Source: Hippophae tibetana
Taxonomy: Eukaryota; Streptophyta; Magnoliopsida; Rosales; Elaeagnaceae
Assembly (NCBI GenBank): GCA_037013495.1
Contig: JAZDXN010000029.1
Location: forward strand, 2,058,501 to 2,122,500
Length of the DNA: 64,000 nucleotides
Reading direction: 5' to 3'
This document shows, in pieces, positions 37,982-50,362 of this stretch. Each line of letters begins with the position of its first letter. Position 1 is the stretch's first letter. The notes below the pieces were generated by a model, which saw nothing but the letters and a program-made list of their open reading frames with translations, was not told the DNA's origin and searched no databases. Position numbers and translations under genes: made by a program.

Positions 37982-38800
37982 ATAATCTCTTTCACATATG
38001 ACATGTTTTGAGGAATTTGACTTTAGTAAGCTAGAACTTTGCTTACAAACAAAGCTCTCTAAGAGTTTTCAAATAAATTCTAAGATGTTTTTTATGCTCT
38101 TCACTAGTTTTTGAATGTATCAATATATCATCGATAAAAACAACAATAAATTGATCTAAGTAGGATCAAAATACCCAATTCATTAAGTCTATAAAAGCAG
38201 TAAGAACAATGGTTTAACCAAATGGCATAACAAAAAATTCAAATTGCCCATATCACGTACAAAAAGTAGTTTTGGGTATGTCTAATTATCTAACCCATAA
38301 TTGATGACATCCTAACCTTAGATAGATTTTTGAAACAAAAATTACCCCTCCAAGTTGGTCAAACAATTCATTAATTTGATGTAATGGATAATTATTCTTT
38401 ATGGTCAATCTATTCAATTTATGATAATTGATGTATAATCTAAAACTTTCATCCTTCATTTTGACAAATAGGATAGGTGCTTCCCAAGGTGACGTAATAG
38501 GTCAAATGAATCCTTTTTCCAATAGTTCATCCAATATTTTCCTTAATGTATTTTTCATCAAATGTGATTTTTGATAAGGAAGAGTTGATATTCGTGTTAT
38601 TCCAGTATATAACTAGATTATAAAATCAATGTCTCAATTTGAAGGAAGTCTAGGTTTCTCTTTTAGAAATATATCTCAATATCCATGCACTAATTCTATT
38701 TGTGCCAAGCTCTTCACATAATCAACCTCCACTTCTAGAGAATTCAGAAGGGATACACTTGTCTCCTCCGTCTTTCACTTAAGCACTTTAGAAAGCACTG
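37982..38800 (-). pseudogene. K reverse transcriptase
   Basis: Minus strand shows, from 38800 down, ASPILFVKMKDES, NNYPLHQINELFDQL, FFVMPFGLT and the catalytic FIDDIL (38138-38121). Then the [10 protein letters not shown] stretch runs to the A insertion. Chromovirus-type RT with several stops. Confidence 0.88.
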
Positions 38801-38839
38801 GAAATTATCACTCTTTTTTTGCAATAAATTGAACCTTTA

Positions 38840-38990
38840 TACCTTTGAAGGTTTGCTACTTTGTGTTCCTTTTTTATTATTTGCTAATACAGTTGCTAAA
38901 TCTGTTCAATTTCCTCTTCATGTATGGTTACCCAATGCTATGGAAGGACCTACTCCTATTTTAGCACTTATATATGCAGCTACTATAGTC
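38840..38990 (+). pseudogene. ndhF: Chloroplast ndhF fragment (NUPT)
   Basis: Translates with [20 protein letters not shown] and [16 protein letters not shown]. This is the conserved core of plastid NADH dehydrogenase subunit 5 (ndhF); FPLHVWLP separates it from mitochondrial nad5. Only ~50 codons match, after which the frame runs into unrelated sequence and a stop. It sits inside element K, between gag-pro and RT, on the opposite strand. A transferred piece, not a gene. Confidence 0.85.
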
Positions 38991-39240
38991 ATCCGAACTA
39001 CTTCAATAACTCGTTTTTAGTTACTATACCACAAAATATTTGTGAATCCCAAAGACTTTTATTATTCTAGTTTTTTTTATTCTCAAACAATCTTTGAATT
39101 CTTTATTCATTTTCATTATTTAAATTTATTCAATATGGAATTCAAATATGATGAAATAATTTTTACAAATACAAAGGATGCGAGAAGAGACTCCTAGAAG
39201 AGTATTCAAAGTAAGGGATTTTTCTATGGTTTCATAAGTT
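38991..39240. other. Unassigned sequence next to the NUPT
   Basis: AT-rich, matches neither ndhF nor chromovirus Pol as far as I can see. May be more plastid DNA that came with it. Confidence 0.3.
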
Positions 39241-40433
39241 TTAACATTTAGGCACAGGTTAAAGAAATGAAAGAATGGGTGGCACCAATATCGAAGAGAA
39301 CTCGTACCTAAGAATGATATTGTAGAATCATACCTTGAACAACGCCATTGATCTTGAGCTCCTTTTTCCTGCCAAATATCACAAAAGCATGACCTTGTGA
39401 TCCTTGTATTTGAGAGGAAACTCCCTTGCCTTTATCTTTACCACAAGTAGTTAGTTCATTCTGGAAAGACTAAATAGGATTTTAAGGTTATTGAAAAGAC
39501 TATTTTAGATATTGGTAAGATATAAAGGATTGTTCTTGGAAGAATGGTCTTGGTTTCTGAAAATTCTGTTGGGGTTGCCAACCAAACTTAAGGTAGATTA
39601 TAATCCTCCTCTATACTTACTGGTGGTGAGCTAAGGAAAGTTGTACTTGAGATTCCCAAGTTGGTTGTAGTTTTAGAAAACATAAGGATGATATTGAGCA
39701 CTTCTAGATGAATTTCTTCTAGATAATATGCTACGTTGATCACCATGTCATATTTTCTAGAATACTTTTATTTTCCTTTCCTTTATCTTTAGCCTTCTAT
39801 GACAATGTAGCCACCATTAACTACTCCATATTGACTTTTTCAACCATATAAGTTGTAGCAACTATTGCAGTGTAGGTTCGAATGCCTTAATAAATTAGTT
39901 CGATGCAAATATCATCTTATAAGCCCATCAAAAATTTAGTAGCCTTGTTTAAGTCTCAAACCACCATATTTTTGCATTATATCTTCTTGCTTGAGGTTCA
40001 TAAATTGGACCACCTTGTTTCCTTTAACAGTCTTGTTGTAAAATCTTTAGTAGAACATTTCCTTGAATGCTTCCCATGTGATTGTATCTATGTTTCTTTC
40101 TCTACGTATTAAGTCCTACCAATAGTCGGGCTTTCCATTTGGATTGTAAGTAGAAAGTCTAATTCTAAAACATACAGGAACATTTAGAGTATTTAGCTTT
40201 CTTTTTCTTATTTCTCGAATCCATCCTTCAATAATGTCAAAATTAGGGGTAACATCACAAAGTGATGGTCTCGTCTTTTCAAAATATTTAAGGTAGTAGG
40301 CTCTACCTTTTTCCTTAGGTTCTATGCCCTAAATAATCATCCTATGTAACACTTGAAATAGGTTACATTCCCCATGATTCTTATTTACATCCTATACGGG
40401 CTCATTTCTAGCCACCCTTCTTCTTAGAGCCAT
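39241..40433 (-). pseudogene. K gag and protease region
   Basis: ATG on the minus strand at 40433 begins MALRRRVARNEPV, a usual chromovirus Gag start. It continues with GWIREIRKRKLNTLNV and YNPNGKPDYW (near 40130), then a decayed Gag C-terminus and protease remains down to 39241. Stops from the first line on. Confidence 0.7.
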
Positions 40434-40500
40434 GTTGAGACAAAAATAGCTTCAAATATATTTCAAAATTATGAACGAATATAATCCCAAAAGATTAGAA

Positions 40501-40516
40501 TCATGCTCTGATACCA
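40501..40516 (-). other. PBS (initiator tRNA-Met) of K
   Basis: Minus strand TGGTATCAGAGCATGA, the standard plant iMet PBS. Confidence 0.88.
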
Positions 40517-41126
40517 AACTATCATACCCTTAAAAATAGATATATGAGATAGAAAGAATAGGTGTTTTAAATCATATTTTTAACAACTTTAGAATACCTT
40601 TTAAGTACATTTCTAATTAATTTGGGATATCCCTATTCAAACACAATTTATCAAAAACTAATTCAATACCAGAAACAATAATACATAACAAGAAAGATAT
40701 GGAAAGTTAAATTATTTTTATATAATGTCTTACCAAGTCTCAAATAATGCATGATACAAAATGAAAGAAGTAAGATAATGGTAAAACATATATTCTATGT
40801 CTTCTTCAACCTCAAAACAAGAGCAACCTTACTGAAACCTAATCTGGAGATGCTATATATTTAAAAAAAATCATGAATAGAAATAACATCATCATCTATA
40901 TAGTACAATATAATGCAAAGAAAATATTTATCTATAAAATCCTAGATACTTGTACTTTCCCACTTATAAAACTGGGTAGAGTGTACATTCTAAGCATCCT
41001 ATGCATTCTCATATGATATAAAATATGCAATATCAAGTATAACATCCATATGTATGTTATGCAACCTTCGTATATATTGGTCAACTCTAAAATATGTGCT
41101 CCAAAAATATTGGTCCACCATATAAG
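40517..41126 (-). repeat. 5' LTR of K, PBS-side half
   Basis: Lies between the PBS and element D. Joins with 48612-49679 to form a ~1.68-kb LTR when D and one ATAAG are taken out. Confidence 0.7.
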
Positions 41127-42594
41127 TGATCAACACACGAATTGTGTTATTAGAAACTAATTTTTAAAACAAAATAAATGAAAGTCAATTTTTTTGTGTT
41201 TTTATGTTTTAAGAAAGAAATATTAAAAAAAACTAAGAATAAATAGCACTAATAATTAATTAACTTAGATTTGGTAACTAAGAAGATATATAAGAAAATA
41301 TCTAGGAATATTTAATCTCCCAATTTTCTAAACATGTGAATCACTAAAATCCTCCCAATATAATTATCAATCAATTACATGATGAATTGAATATAACCTA
41401 GCATTTATTCCTAACTCAAGTAAACCACTCACCATATAATAATTAACCTAATGGCACTCTCATGTCAATCAAATTACATACTACACAAGTTCATCAATTA
41501 TGCATTACATACATAAGAATCATACATCTATGCCTATAAACTATGCATGTTATTTAATCAAGACAAATAATTAAATAATTCTTTCAAATCTATTTAATTG
41601 CCTTTGCAGATCAATTTTTGGCCAAACAATTCATAGCATAAAAATTAGATTAAATAATATAATTAAATTGAAATCATAATTGTGGTAAAATATTAGATCA
41701 TCACATGTAGAAAATTGGATTTATAAGACTCCTTGATTAAAAATTTGTTTGACATAATTTTGTTCATAAAGCTCATATTTTTCATAAATAAAGACATAAA
41801 ATTGATAAAGAAAGGAGAAGAAGAAGATATGCAATCAATCTCTTGAATTGTAGCACCAATCTCCTCTTGAATCTCCACAAAAATTGTATCTCCTTTTCAA
41901 TTTTTATGTATTTTTTTTTCTCTTCTTGGCTCCAAAAATTGATAAAAACAAATATGTTAATTTTGGCTCATTAGGATTTAAAGAGCAATTAAGAAATTAA
42001 ATTAAGCTGAGGTGAAATCTAGATCGTTAGATTAGTTTCAAGTCAAGTGATGAGATGAAAAAAAGGAAAATTAATAGCATCAACCAATAGAAGCACAACA
42101 CATGGCATAGGGAAACAAGCTGACTCAAAAACATGTGGCAATCTATGAATCAAGATAATGGCTTGCATGGAAAAATGATGGGAAGATGTGACAAATCTGG
42201 TGATGATGCGTGACATGCTCATTGACCAAGCGGTGAACTTGGAATGAACGTTGTGATGACATGTGGCATGTCATTGCATCACATGATACACACGACATTG
42301 CATGATTGGCTATCTCTACTTGAATGGCATTCACATGGCTTGCCTAATAAGCTCTCTTGCTTGCTTGGCATTCATATGGCATCTTCTAATTGGTATTGCA
42401 TTAAAAAATTCATAAAAACTCCAAAAACAAATCTAAAACATTTCGAAAAATTTCCATAAATTATACTTTTACCCTTTTTCACTAGAAAGTTCATATTTTA
42501 ATATTTTTAACCCCAAAAATACCACTTATTGAATAAAACAAGCAAATATTAAATAGAGAAGTGCATTGATGACTCTACATTCATAGAATCATCA
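41127..42594 (-). repeat. 3' LTR of element D
   Basis: From TGATCAACAC at the left to AGAATCATCA at the right. Lacks ~80 bp present in the other copy (47070-47150). The adjacent CACCCCCAAAC (42595-42605) is the polypurine tract read on the minus strand. Confidence 0.85.
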
Positions 42595-43880
42595 CACCCC
42601 CAAACTTAACTCTTTTATTGTCCTTAAGTAAAGCCAAGACTATCTAAATAAAATGACATGGATAGTATATTCATAAATATATATCTATTAATAGGTGCAT
42701 ATTTAGGGAAAATTATCCCCCTCAAAATTTGTATAATTCTATGACAAAGATGTTTACATATTCATCAATCAACTTTCCATCAATACAAGGATATGCAAGG
42801 TTTTTGACGAATTGATTCATGTGTGTGTGTGTGTTACACATGATATCACTAAATGCACTTATGAAATCAACATTTGTGAGCATACTAATCAATTCAATAT
42901 TAGAATAAGTCTCATAAGTCTATTTTTCAAATTCCTTTCCACTAAAAAAAATATGCACTTAGCTAAATATCAATAAGGACTTTACATGCTTGTAATGTAA
43001 GGCTTAAGTACGGGTCGATAAATGAAGACAGTTAGACTATTTCCACACCTTAGCTTTCTTTTTATTTATCATGCAGTTTTTAACTACAATTGAGCTTTTA
43101 CTTGATATTTTAGTGCACTCTATCTATTCATTCTTTTCATATTATATTATTTCACATCTTTTTTTTATAACTTAACAATACCCCCAAACTTATTTTCAAT
43201 ATTATTTTCTTTTTCTTTAGAGGGATAATTGTGTTGTGATTATTTATTTTTATTTTTCTTTTCATAACATGTATCGCATTTCACCTTACTCTATCGCATA
43301 ACGGTGCAAGGGTAAAGGTAATTCTTATTAGTTAGGCACATAATGTGACTTAAAAATATGAAAAGTTCTTTCTTAGGCTCAAATAGGTGACTACAGACAT
43401 TAAGAAAGGTTAGCTTGAAAGGCTTAATAGATCCAAATAAGGCCTAAATTATTTCTTTTGCTAAATACTATTTAGGATTTCACCTCATGGAATGATCAAA
43501 TAGATTCTAAAACATGGTAGATCTCATCGACTCACATAACTCACCACAACTTTTCTCTCAATAAGAACATCAAAATCAATCATGAACATGTGCATAAAAA
43601 TTTGAATCAATCTAATCAAAACTTACAAGCATATCACATTATTAATGTAAGTATCTTAACGATCCTGTTATATTCATTATCCTAGTCAAGACAAAGAAAT
43701 TTTTATCATTGAGTTCATACGTTTCAAATCAAGCATGTATGCATTTTGTTTCCATATATTTATCAATTTTTACCCAAATTAAGATTAAAAATATCCTAAA
43801 AATAAAAAATTTCTTAAAAATTGAAAATACATACTAAATACTAAAGTAGAGAACGAAATTCCTTCCCACACACTTAAATT
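42595..43880 (-). other. 3' noncoding region of element D
   Basis: AT-rich, no supported gene. The polypurine tract is at its low-coordinate edge. Confidence 0.55.
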
Positions 43881-43900
43881 GCACATTGTCCCCAATATGC
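43881..43900 (-). ncRNA. Hairpin II of element D
   Basis: Minus strand GCATATTG-GGGA-CAATGTGC: eight pairs including one T-G, GNRA-type loop. Several pairs differ from A yet still pair. Confidence 0.65.
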
Positions 43901-44049
43901 ACATATAAATATGAAAAAGTAAAAGGAAAGAAATACCATTGGTCCTGGCACACCACATCTGTCGTTGAAATGCTCAATCTTGTTGTGCCAATGCTCTCCA
44001 CATTTATTCATCTACAAAACAAAAATAATAAAAATATAAGTAAAACAAC

Positions 44050-44067
44050 GTTGGGTTACCTCCCAAC
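44050..44067 (-). ncRNA. Hairpin I of element D
   Basis: Minus strand GTTGGG-AGGTAA-CCCAAC, six pairs. About 30 bp after the end of the integrase tail. Confidence 0.65.
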
Positions 44068-44089
44068 CAGCATCACATTTAACGTCTTT

Positions 44090-46650
44090 GACTAGATGGT
44101 CATATCAAGAGCTAATGTACATCGATCCCTTTGTGTCCATTTACCTTTGAGTTTTCCTAAAAATAGTTTGAGTCTTGATTTGTTCAATAATACATTTTGT
44201 TCTGGTTTAAAAATATGGTGATCAACCCTCTTATCATGCCATATTTTTGTTTTCTTTTTGTACTTTTTGTCATTCTTATAGGCACTCCACTATAGCTCAT
44301 CCAATTTTTGTATTTCTAGCATCTTGTTCACCTCTCTATTGGACTCTTTTTCACTTAAACTTGATTGAGGATGGTAGGATAAAAGTGTGATGTCTAAAAT
44401 TGGTGGTCCTTCAATAGATGGTTTGAGCATAGCTTCTATCTCAAAACTTTCCATAACCATATTAGGTGAACACATGAGAGGTGTAGCCTCCAAATAGTTC
44501 ACACAATCAAAAATACCAATAATAGACTCTATGCTTTCAAAATTAAAATAGAGTGGGTTGTTTCTTGGTGAGTTTACTGCATTGTTCATAACATCATGTG
44601 TAATAGTATTTAGTGTAAGTGACTCAACAGATTCTTTAGTAACATCTATCCTAAAGCATTTATTAGCATTATCAATATTAAGGGGGTTAGATGCTTTAAA
44701 AACTTTAAATTTTACTTGTTCATCTTGCACTATCATTATCAACTCGCCTTTTTGTACATCAATGAGTACTTTTTTGGTTGTTAAGAATGGATGGCCCAGT
44801 ATAATAGGAATGTTATGATCCTCTTCCATATTTAGTACAATAAAAAAGGAAATATGAACTTGTCTATTTTTATTAGCACATCTTCTACTACACTATGAGA
44901 TCTCTTAATTGATCTATCTTTCATTTATAATTTTACTAAAGTGGGTTTGGCTTTACCAACCCCCAATCTCTTAAAAATTGAAAATGGCATAAGGTTAATG
45001 GTTGCACCTAAGTCACATTGTGCCTTGTCAAAATAGATGTTCCCAATAGTGCAAAGTATGTGAAAACTACCTGAATCTTTCAATTTTTAGGCTAGTTTTC
45101 TACCAAGGATGGCACTATAACCTTTAGTCAAGGTTATTGTTTCATTATATCCAAGCCCTTTTTTTTAGACAGGATGTCCTTGAGAAATTTGGCATAAGAA
45201 GACATCTATTCAAGTGCATCTACAAATGATATGTTTATGTCAAACTTCTTGAAAACTTCCATAAATTTTGAAAACTACATATCTAACTTTTTCTTTTGCA
45301 GTCTTTGAGGGAAAGAAATAGTGGGTTTGTTGAGATTGCTCTTTTTTTGCTAAATTATTTCCTTTCTAGTGCTCTATTTATCAACTTGTTCCTTCTCATC
45401 CTTGTTAATTTTCTGTAGCTTCTCATCCTTTTTAGTATATTGCTCCTTCTCATCCTTTTGAGTCTCATGTTACTCCTCTAAATTTTTACCACTACTCCAA
45501 GCTATATTGTTGCAATGCTTCTTACCTTTTCTTCTTAGTTTTACAATTGTGTCACTTGAAAGGTTACCTTAAAGGTGGGCAAGTTTCCCTATTTGAGTCT
45601 CTAAATTTTGAATTAAAGCCTCTTGAGTGGATACTTTTGCATTTACTATTTAGATGAAATCTTTCATAATCACTATTAAAGCATTTGTATTTTCCATATT
45701 TGATGGCTTTTCCTCTTCACCTTGTGATTATTATGGTTGTTGGAAACAAAGTGGTGGAAATGATTAACGATTGAATTGATTACAACCTTGATTGTTGTTA
45801 TTACACCAAGAGAAATTTGGATGTTGTCTCCATCTTGGTTTATATGTATTCAAGTATGAATTATTATTTTGGCTCACATTACCCACATAGAATGTTGATT
45901 AAGAATTATTTAGACAATTATAAAAAAAGCTCCACCATAAAACACAAAAGACACCCCTGAATCTTGGGTCTTGTTTATACTTGCTAGCAAGTTTTAAGCC
46001 TTTAAATGATTTACCAAAGATAACATGTGAGATGTAAGTGATGTGATATCATTTACCTCATGGAATCCAGCTACTCTTCTTATGGCTATCATTCTGTCTA
46101 TTGGCCAATGATAATTATTTCTAGCCATTTTCTCCAAAAACTCATAAGCTTGATTGTAATATTTGGCCAAAAAAGCTCCAATATAAGATGCATTAACAAT
46201 GGTTTTTGTTTGACCATTTAGACCATCGTAGAAATTCTCCATTTGGATCCGATGAGGGATACTATTGTGAGGACACTTCCTTAGCAATTCTTTGAATTTT
46301 TCCCATGCTTTATATTATTGGTAGGAGGTAATATCATTTTTAAGGTTGGCATTATTTGTTGGTGGGAAATATATCATCAAAAATTTCCCTACCAAATCAT
46401 TCCAAGTTGTAATGGAATCAAGTGGCAAAGAGTTTACTCAAGCTCGAGCATGGCCTCGCAAAGAGTAAGAGAAAAATCTAAGCCTAAATTCCTCATTGGT
46501 CACACCACTAAATTTGAATGAATCTCCAACTTCAATAAATAATCTGAGATGTAAATGAGGATCTTCTATTATTGATCTATAGAATTTTCCAACTATATAT
46601 AACATTTGAAACATCATTGGCTTTATGTTGAAACTGATTAGTTTCAATGT
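44090..46650 (-). pseudogene. gag-pro joined to the integrase tail (element D)
   Basis: Minus strand: Gag core (46647-46438, LRFFSYSLRGHA; 46287-45994, CPHNSIPHRIQMENFYDGL), the PNFSW region near 45800, protease (QCDLGATINLMPFSIF near 45020) and an open stretch 44829-44290. That stretch runs from the protease end into VNKMLEIQKLDEL and, past one TAG, into KIWHDKR and RLKLFLGKLKGKW. This last part matches the integrase C-terminus of A (KVWHDKH...). So ~2.5 kb of pol is deleted near 44340-44360 and the frame was kept. Some stops elsewhere. Confidence 0.8.
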
Positions 46651-47025
46651 ATAGCTTTGTAATACTTGGATTCAACCCTTCCTACATAGGTAATTTTTTC
46701 CACTTGGGTAACTAGTTATTTTCTTATTAATCTCAAAGTATGCTTGATTTTAGAATCTAAAGGCAAAACTTCTTCTATACGGACTTTGGTCATACAATAG
46801 ACTCAACTATATTTCTAATAGTATTAAAAGATATGCTAAAATTAAATCAAAATAACTAAATAAATAATTTAAAATTTTTAAAAATAAATAAAGGAAATTA
46901 ACCAAATTAAATATATAAATAAAAATAACTAACTGACTAAATAACTAAATAAATTAAAATGAAAAAAAATAAATAAAGTAAAATAACTAAGTAAAATAAA
47001 AAATAATAATTTCTAATGTTTATAA

Positions 47026-47043
47026 TCTCCTGCAATGGCGCTA
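47026..47043 (-). other. PBS (tRNA-Asp type) of element D
   Basis: Minus strand TAGCGCCATTGCAGGAGA, three changes from the tRNA-Asp complement. Confidence 0.75.
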
Positions 47044-47049
47044 AAAACT

Positions 47050-48606
47050 TGATCGACACACTAATTGTGTGCAATAAATACGCAAATATACATATTGTAA
47101 CAAGTAATATAATGATAATAAAATATTGTTCCTATGAAGATTATGTTATTAGAAACTAATTTTTAAAACAAAAAATAAAAATCAATTTTTTTTTGTGTTT
47201 TTATGTTTTAAGAAAGCAATATTAAAAGAACTAAGAACAAATAGCATTAATTAATTAACTTAGATTTGGTAACTAAGAAGATGTATAAGAAAATATCTAG
47301 GAATATTTAATCCCCCAATTTTCTAAACATGTAAATCACTAAAATCTCCTCAATATAATTATCAACCAATTATATAATCAATTAAATCTAACCTAATATG
47401 TATTTCTCTCTCAAGTAAACTACTCACCATATAATAATTAACCTAATGGAACTCTCATGTCAATCAAATTACATACTACATATTAAGTTCATCAATTATG
47501 GACCACAAACATAAGAATCATACATCTTTGTCTAGAAGTTATACATGTTATTTAATCAAGACAAACAATTAAATAACTCAAATCTAATTAATTGCCTCTA
47601 TAGATCAATTGTTTGCCAAAAAATTCATAGCATAAAAATTAGATTAAATAATATAATTAAATTAAAATCATAATTAGGGTAAAATATTAGATAATCCAAT
47701 GTAGAAAATTGGGTTCATAAGACTTCTAGATTAATAAATTAATTATATATAATTTTGTTCATAAATCTCATATTTTTCATAAAGAAAGATATAAAAATTG
47801 ATAAAGAAGAAGAAGAAGCAGAAATACAATCAATCTCTTGAATTGTAACACCAATCTCTTTTTGAATCTCCACCAAAATTATATTTTTTTTTAATTTTCA
47901 GTATTTTTCTCTCTTCTTAGCTCCAAAAACTGATAAACAAATATGTTAATTTCAATTGATTAAGGTTTATGGGGCAATTAATGGGTTAATTTATGCTCAA
48001 GTAAAATTTGGACCATCAGATCAACTTCATATCAAGGGTTGAGATGAAAAAAAGGAAAATGAACAGGGCTAGCCAATAGAAACATGTCACGAAAAGATGG
48101 ATCCAATAAGCACGCGATATGTGGCATGCTTGACTGGTCTCGATCAATGCATACTAACTCAATGACACGTGGCGATTTATCATTTGTAGTAATAACTCAA
48201 TGTCACTTTGATAGGAAGATGTGACGAATCAAGTGACAACGTGTGGCATGCCCATTGACCAAACGACAAACTCAGAACGAATGTCGTGCTAACACATGGC
48301 ATGATGCTGCATCAAATGATACATGTGGAATTTCACAATTGGCTATGTCTACTTGCATGTCATCCATATGGCTTGCTTGGTCAACTCCCCTCCTTGTGTG
48401 GCATCCACATGACATCTACAAATTAGTCTTGCATTAAAAATTCATAAAAAATCGAAAAATAATTCCCAAAAATTTTATTTTGACCCCTCTCCTCTAGAAA
48501 ATTCATATTTTAATATTTTTAACTTCAGAAATACCACTTATTGAATAAAATGAATAAATATTAAGCAAAAAACTACATTGATGACTCTACCTTTATAGAG
48601 TCATCA
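47050..48606 (-). repeat. 5' LTR of element D
   Basis: Full copy, TGATCG at the left and AGTCATCA at the right. Its U3 part (48060-48430) repeats ACATGTGGCATG-like words many times, as does 42080-42400 in the other LTR. Confidence 0.85.
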
Positions 48607-48611
48607 ATAAG

Positions 48612-49679
48612 TGATCCACTCTGAAACACAATGGGGGTTAAACTTTGAGGTCCATGTGCAATCAAACTCCAAGACTTATAGACAAACAAACTTCGAGACC
48701 CAAAGATGGACAAACTCGGAGAATACATGTGAATATAATGCATATTTGTAATCTATTAAAAATAGTTCACTACAACTAGTAGTCTATAAGTACCATACTT
48801 TAAAACATTCGTACATGTTTGACACTCCTCACCAAAATTATTTTCATGATGTATGTAAAAAATCTCAGATGCCATATATAATGTTTTTTTAATACTCATT
48901 TCATATCAAAAATTTTCCAATGTATGCATATGAAATTGTTTACAATGTATAACAACATTTATAATATTTTTCATAAAAATCATGACATCAGTTTTCCTTT
49001 TATTCATAATATATTATGCATGATATTTTAATGAAAACATTGAATGAATAAAAAGTTGGAGTAAGAAACCCCTACCTGATAACGCTCATAAGAAGTATAC
49101 AGCTAACTCATTTTCCTTTCTAGCATAAACTAAACATAATTGTATCTTGTCAAGCATTAATGATAATGTAAGTTAATTTATGTAACGTATAATCAACGCT
49201 TAAAGGAAGAATTTTACCATTTTGAAATTGTTGGAAAAAAATTAATAATTTCTTGTCTTGACACTTTATTCTTTTGAACCCAAACTTCTGGATATTTTAT
49301 CCTAGAAAAGTATTTAGAAATGTATCAAAAATTGAAATATCTTAGAGAGAGAAAGAAAGGATGGAAATATTTGAGTGAGAAAAATAGGTTGATTCAATGG
49401 TATTTATAGCCAAAACTAGGTCCTTGCCACTACCCTTACTAGTGGCTCATCCAGCTCTCCCAATGAGGCCTCGGTTAGGCCACGACGAGAGCCTAACAAG
49501 AGTTGTAATGGCTTGTTGACCACTTGTAGGCTAGTGAGGCCTCAGTGTGCTTCATAATGTTTTTCAACTTTTCGTTATCGATTTGATTGTTTCTTGATAC
49601 GTCGCTATATCTTAAAATATTATTAAAAATTATTTTTAAAACTTTTTTATAATTTATTAGAAATTCTTTTGGTTTCCCA
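48612..49679 (-). repeat. 5' LTR of K, outer half
   Basis: Contains TATAAATA on the minus strand (49408-49401) and the block shared with 18181-18397. Outer end placed at CCA, 49679, by that match; no target duplication could be checked. Confidence 0.65.
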
Positions 49680-50362
49680 ATAAATTATTCATTCAAGTTT
49701 TTTATGATAATTTATAAATTTATGGTTATTTTTTTTATTTTTTTGCATACTTAAAGTGTTTTAAATGGTTAGTATGATGAATCATTTTAGTTGCTACCTC
49801 TATATTGATATTTGAATTTGATAAACGCTAGCTTTATAATCCAGTGAAATCATTCATATTTTAGCTCAAAATTTTATATCCCGTAGAGAGAGAGAATAAT
49901 ATTATGTTCTTTAACAACATTAATATTTCATCATTTGATACTAGACTAATTGGGTTTGATTAATCAAAGGTTCCAATATGATCTACTTAATAAGAATAAT
50001 CAAGCACATAATGAATATTCTTTCATGAAAATCAGATACCCTTCATAAAATTTTAATGAAATTGGATAAAAACAAACATAAATATGAGCTCCTCCAAAGG
50101 AATTTCAATTATTATTTTTAATTTTATATTACAAATTATCTATAAGAAACAAACAAGTATATTTGCAGTATATACCATAAATTTTAAGAAATTCACACCA
50201 CAGCACTTTATAAACTCATCAAACAAAATCGGCCAAATATATTTAAAATTGATAATCATGCAAATGGATAATAAATAAATTTAACATATACAACCAGTAA
50301 ACTAACAACAATCAAGGTGCTTGTTATGGATGTACTATGGGTACATGTGCTCCTACTGGCAT
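49680..50362. other. Spacer downstream of the PR-1-like gene
   Basis: AT-rich, no gene seen. Part of it would be the 3' UTR of the minus-strand gene. Confidence 0.5.

Larger units (their letters stand above)
41127..48606 (-). mobile_element. Deletion-derived Gypsy element D
   Basis: 7.5-kb minus-strand element with two LTRs, a decayed tRNA-Asp PBS, gag, protease and only the last part of integrase. RT, RNase H and the integrase core are gone. Perfect target duplication ATAAG (41122-41126 and 48607-48611). Inserted in the 5' LTR of K. Confidence 0.88.
18181..49679 (-). mobile_element. Chromovirus K (Tekay-like), split by C, A and D
   Basis: The element reads right to left: LTR (49679-48612 and 41126-40517), initiator-Met PBS, gag, protease, RT, RNase H, integrase, chromodomain region, 3' LTR fragment. 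Its own sequence adds up to about 6.6 kb; the rest is the three insertions. The coding frame carries on across C (N-S-Y then A-N-H) and across A (K-E-I-M-D-P once one ATTAT is removed), which proves the nesting. It is full of stops and inactive. Most of the 3' LTR is missing on the left. Confidence 0.8.

Noticed and set aside
38829..39020. 63-aa frame as a working NADH dehydrogenase gene
   Set aside because: Only ~50 residues of ndhF remain, with altered residues and no continuation. Also not mitochondrial nad5, because the FPLHVWLP signature is plastid.
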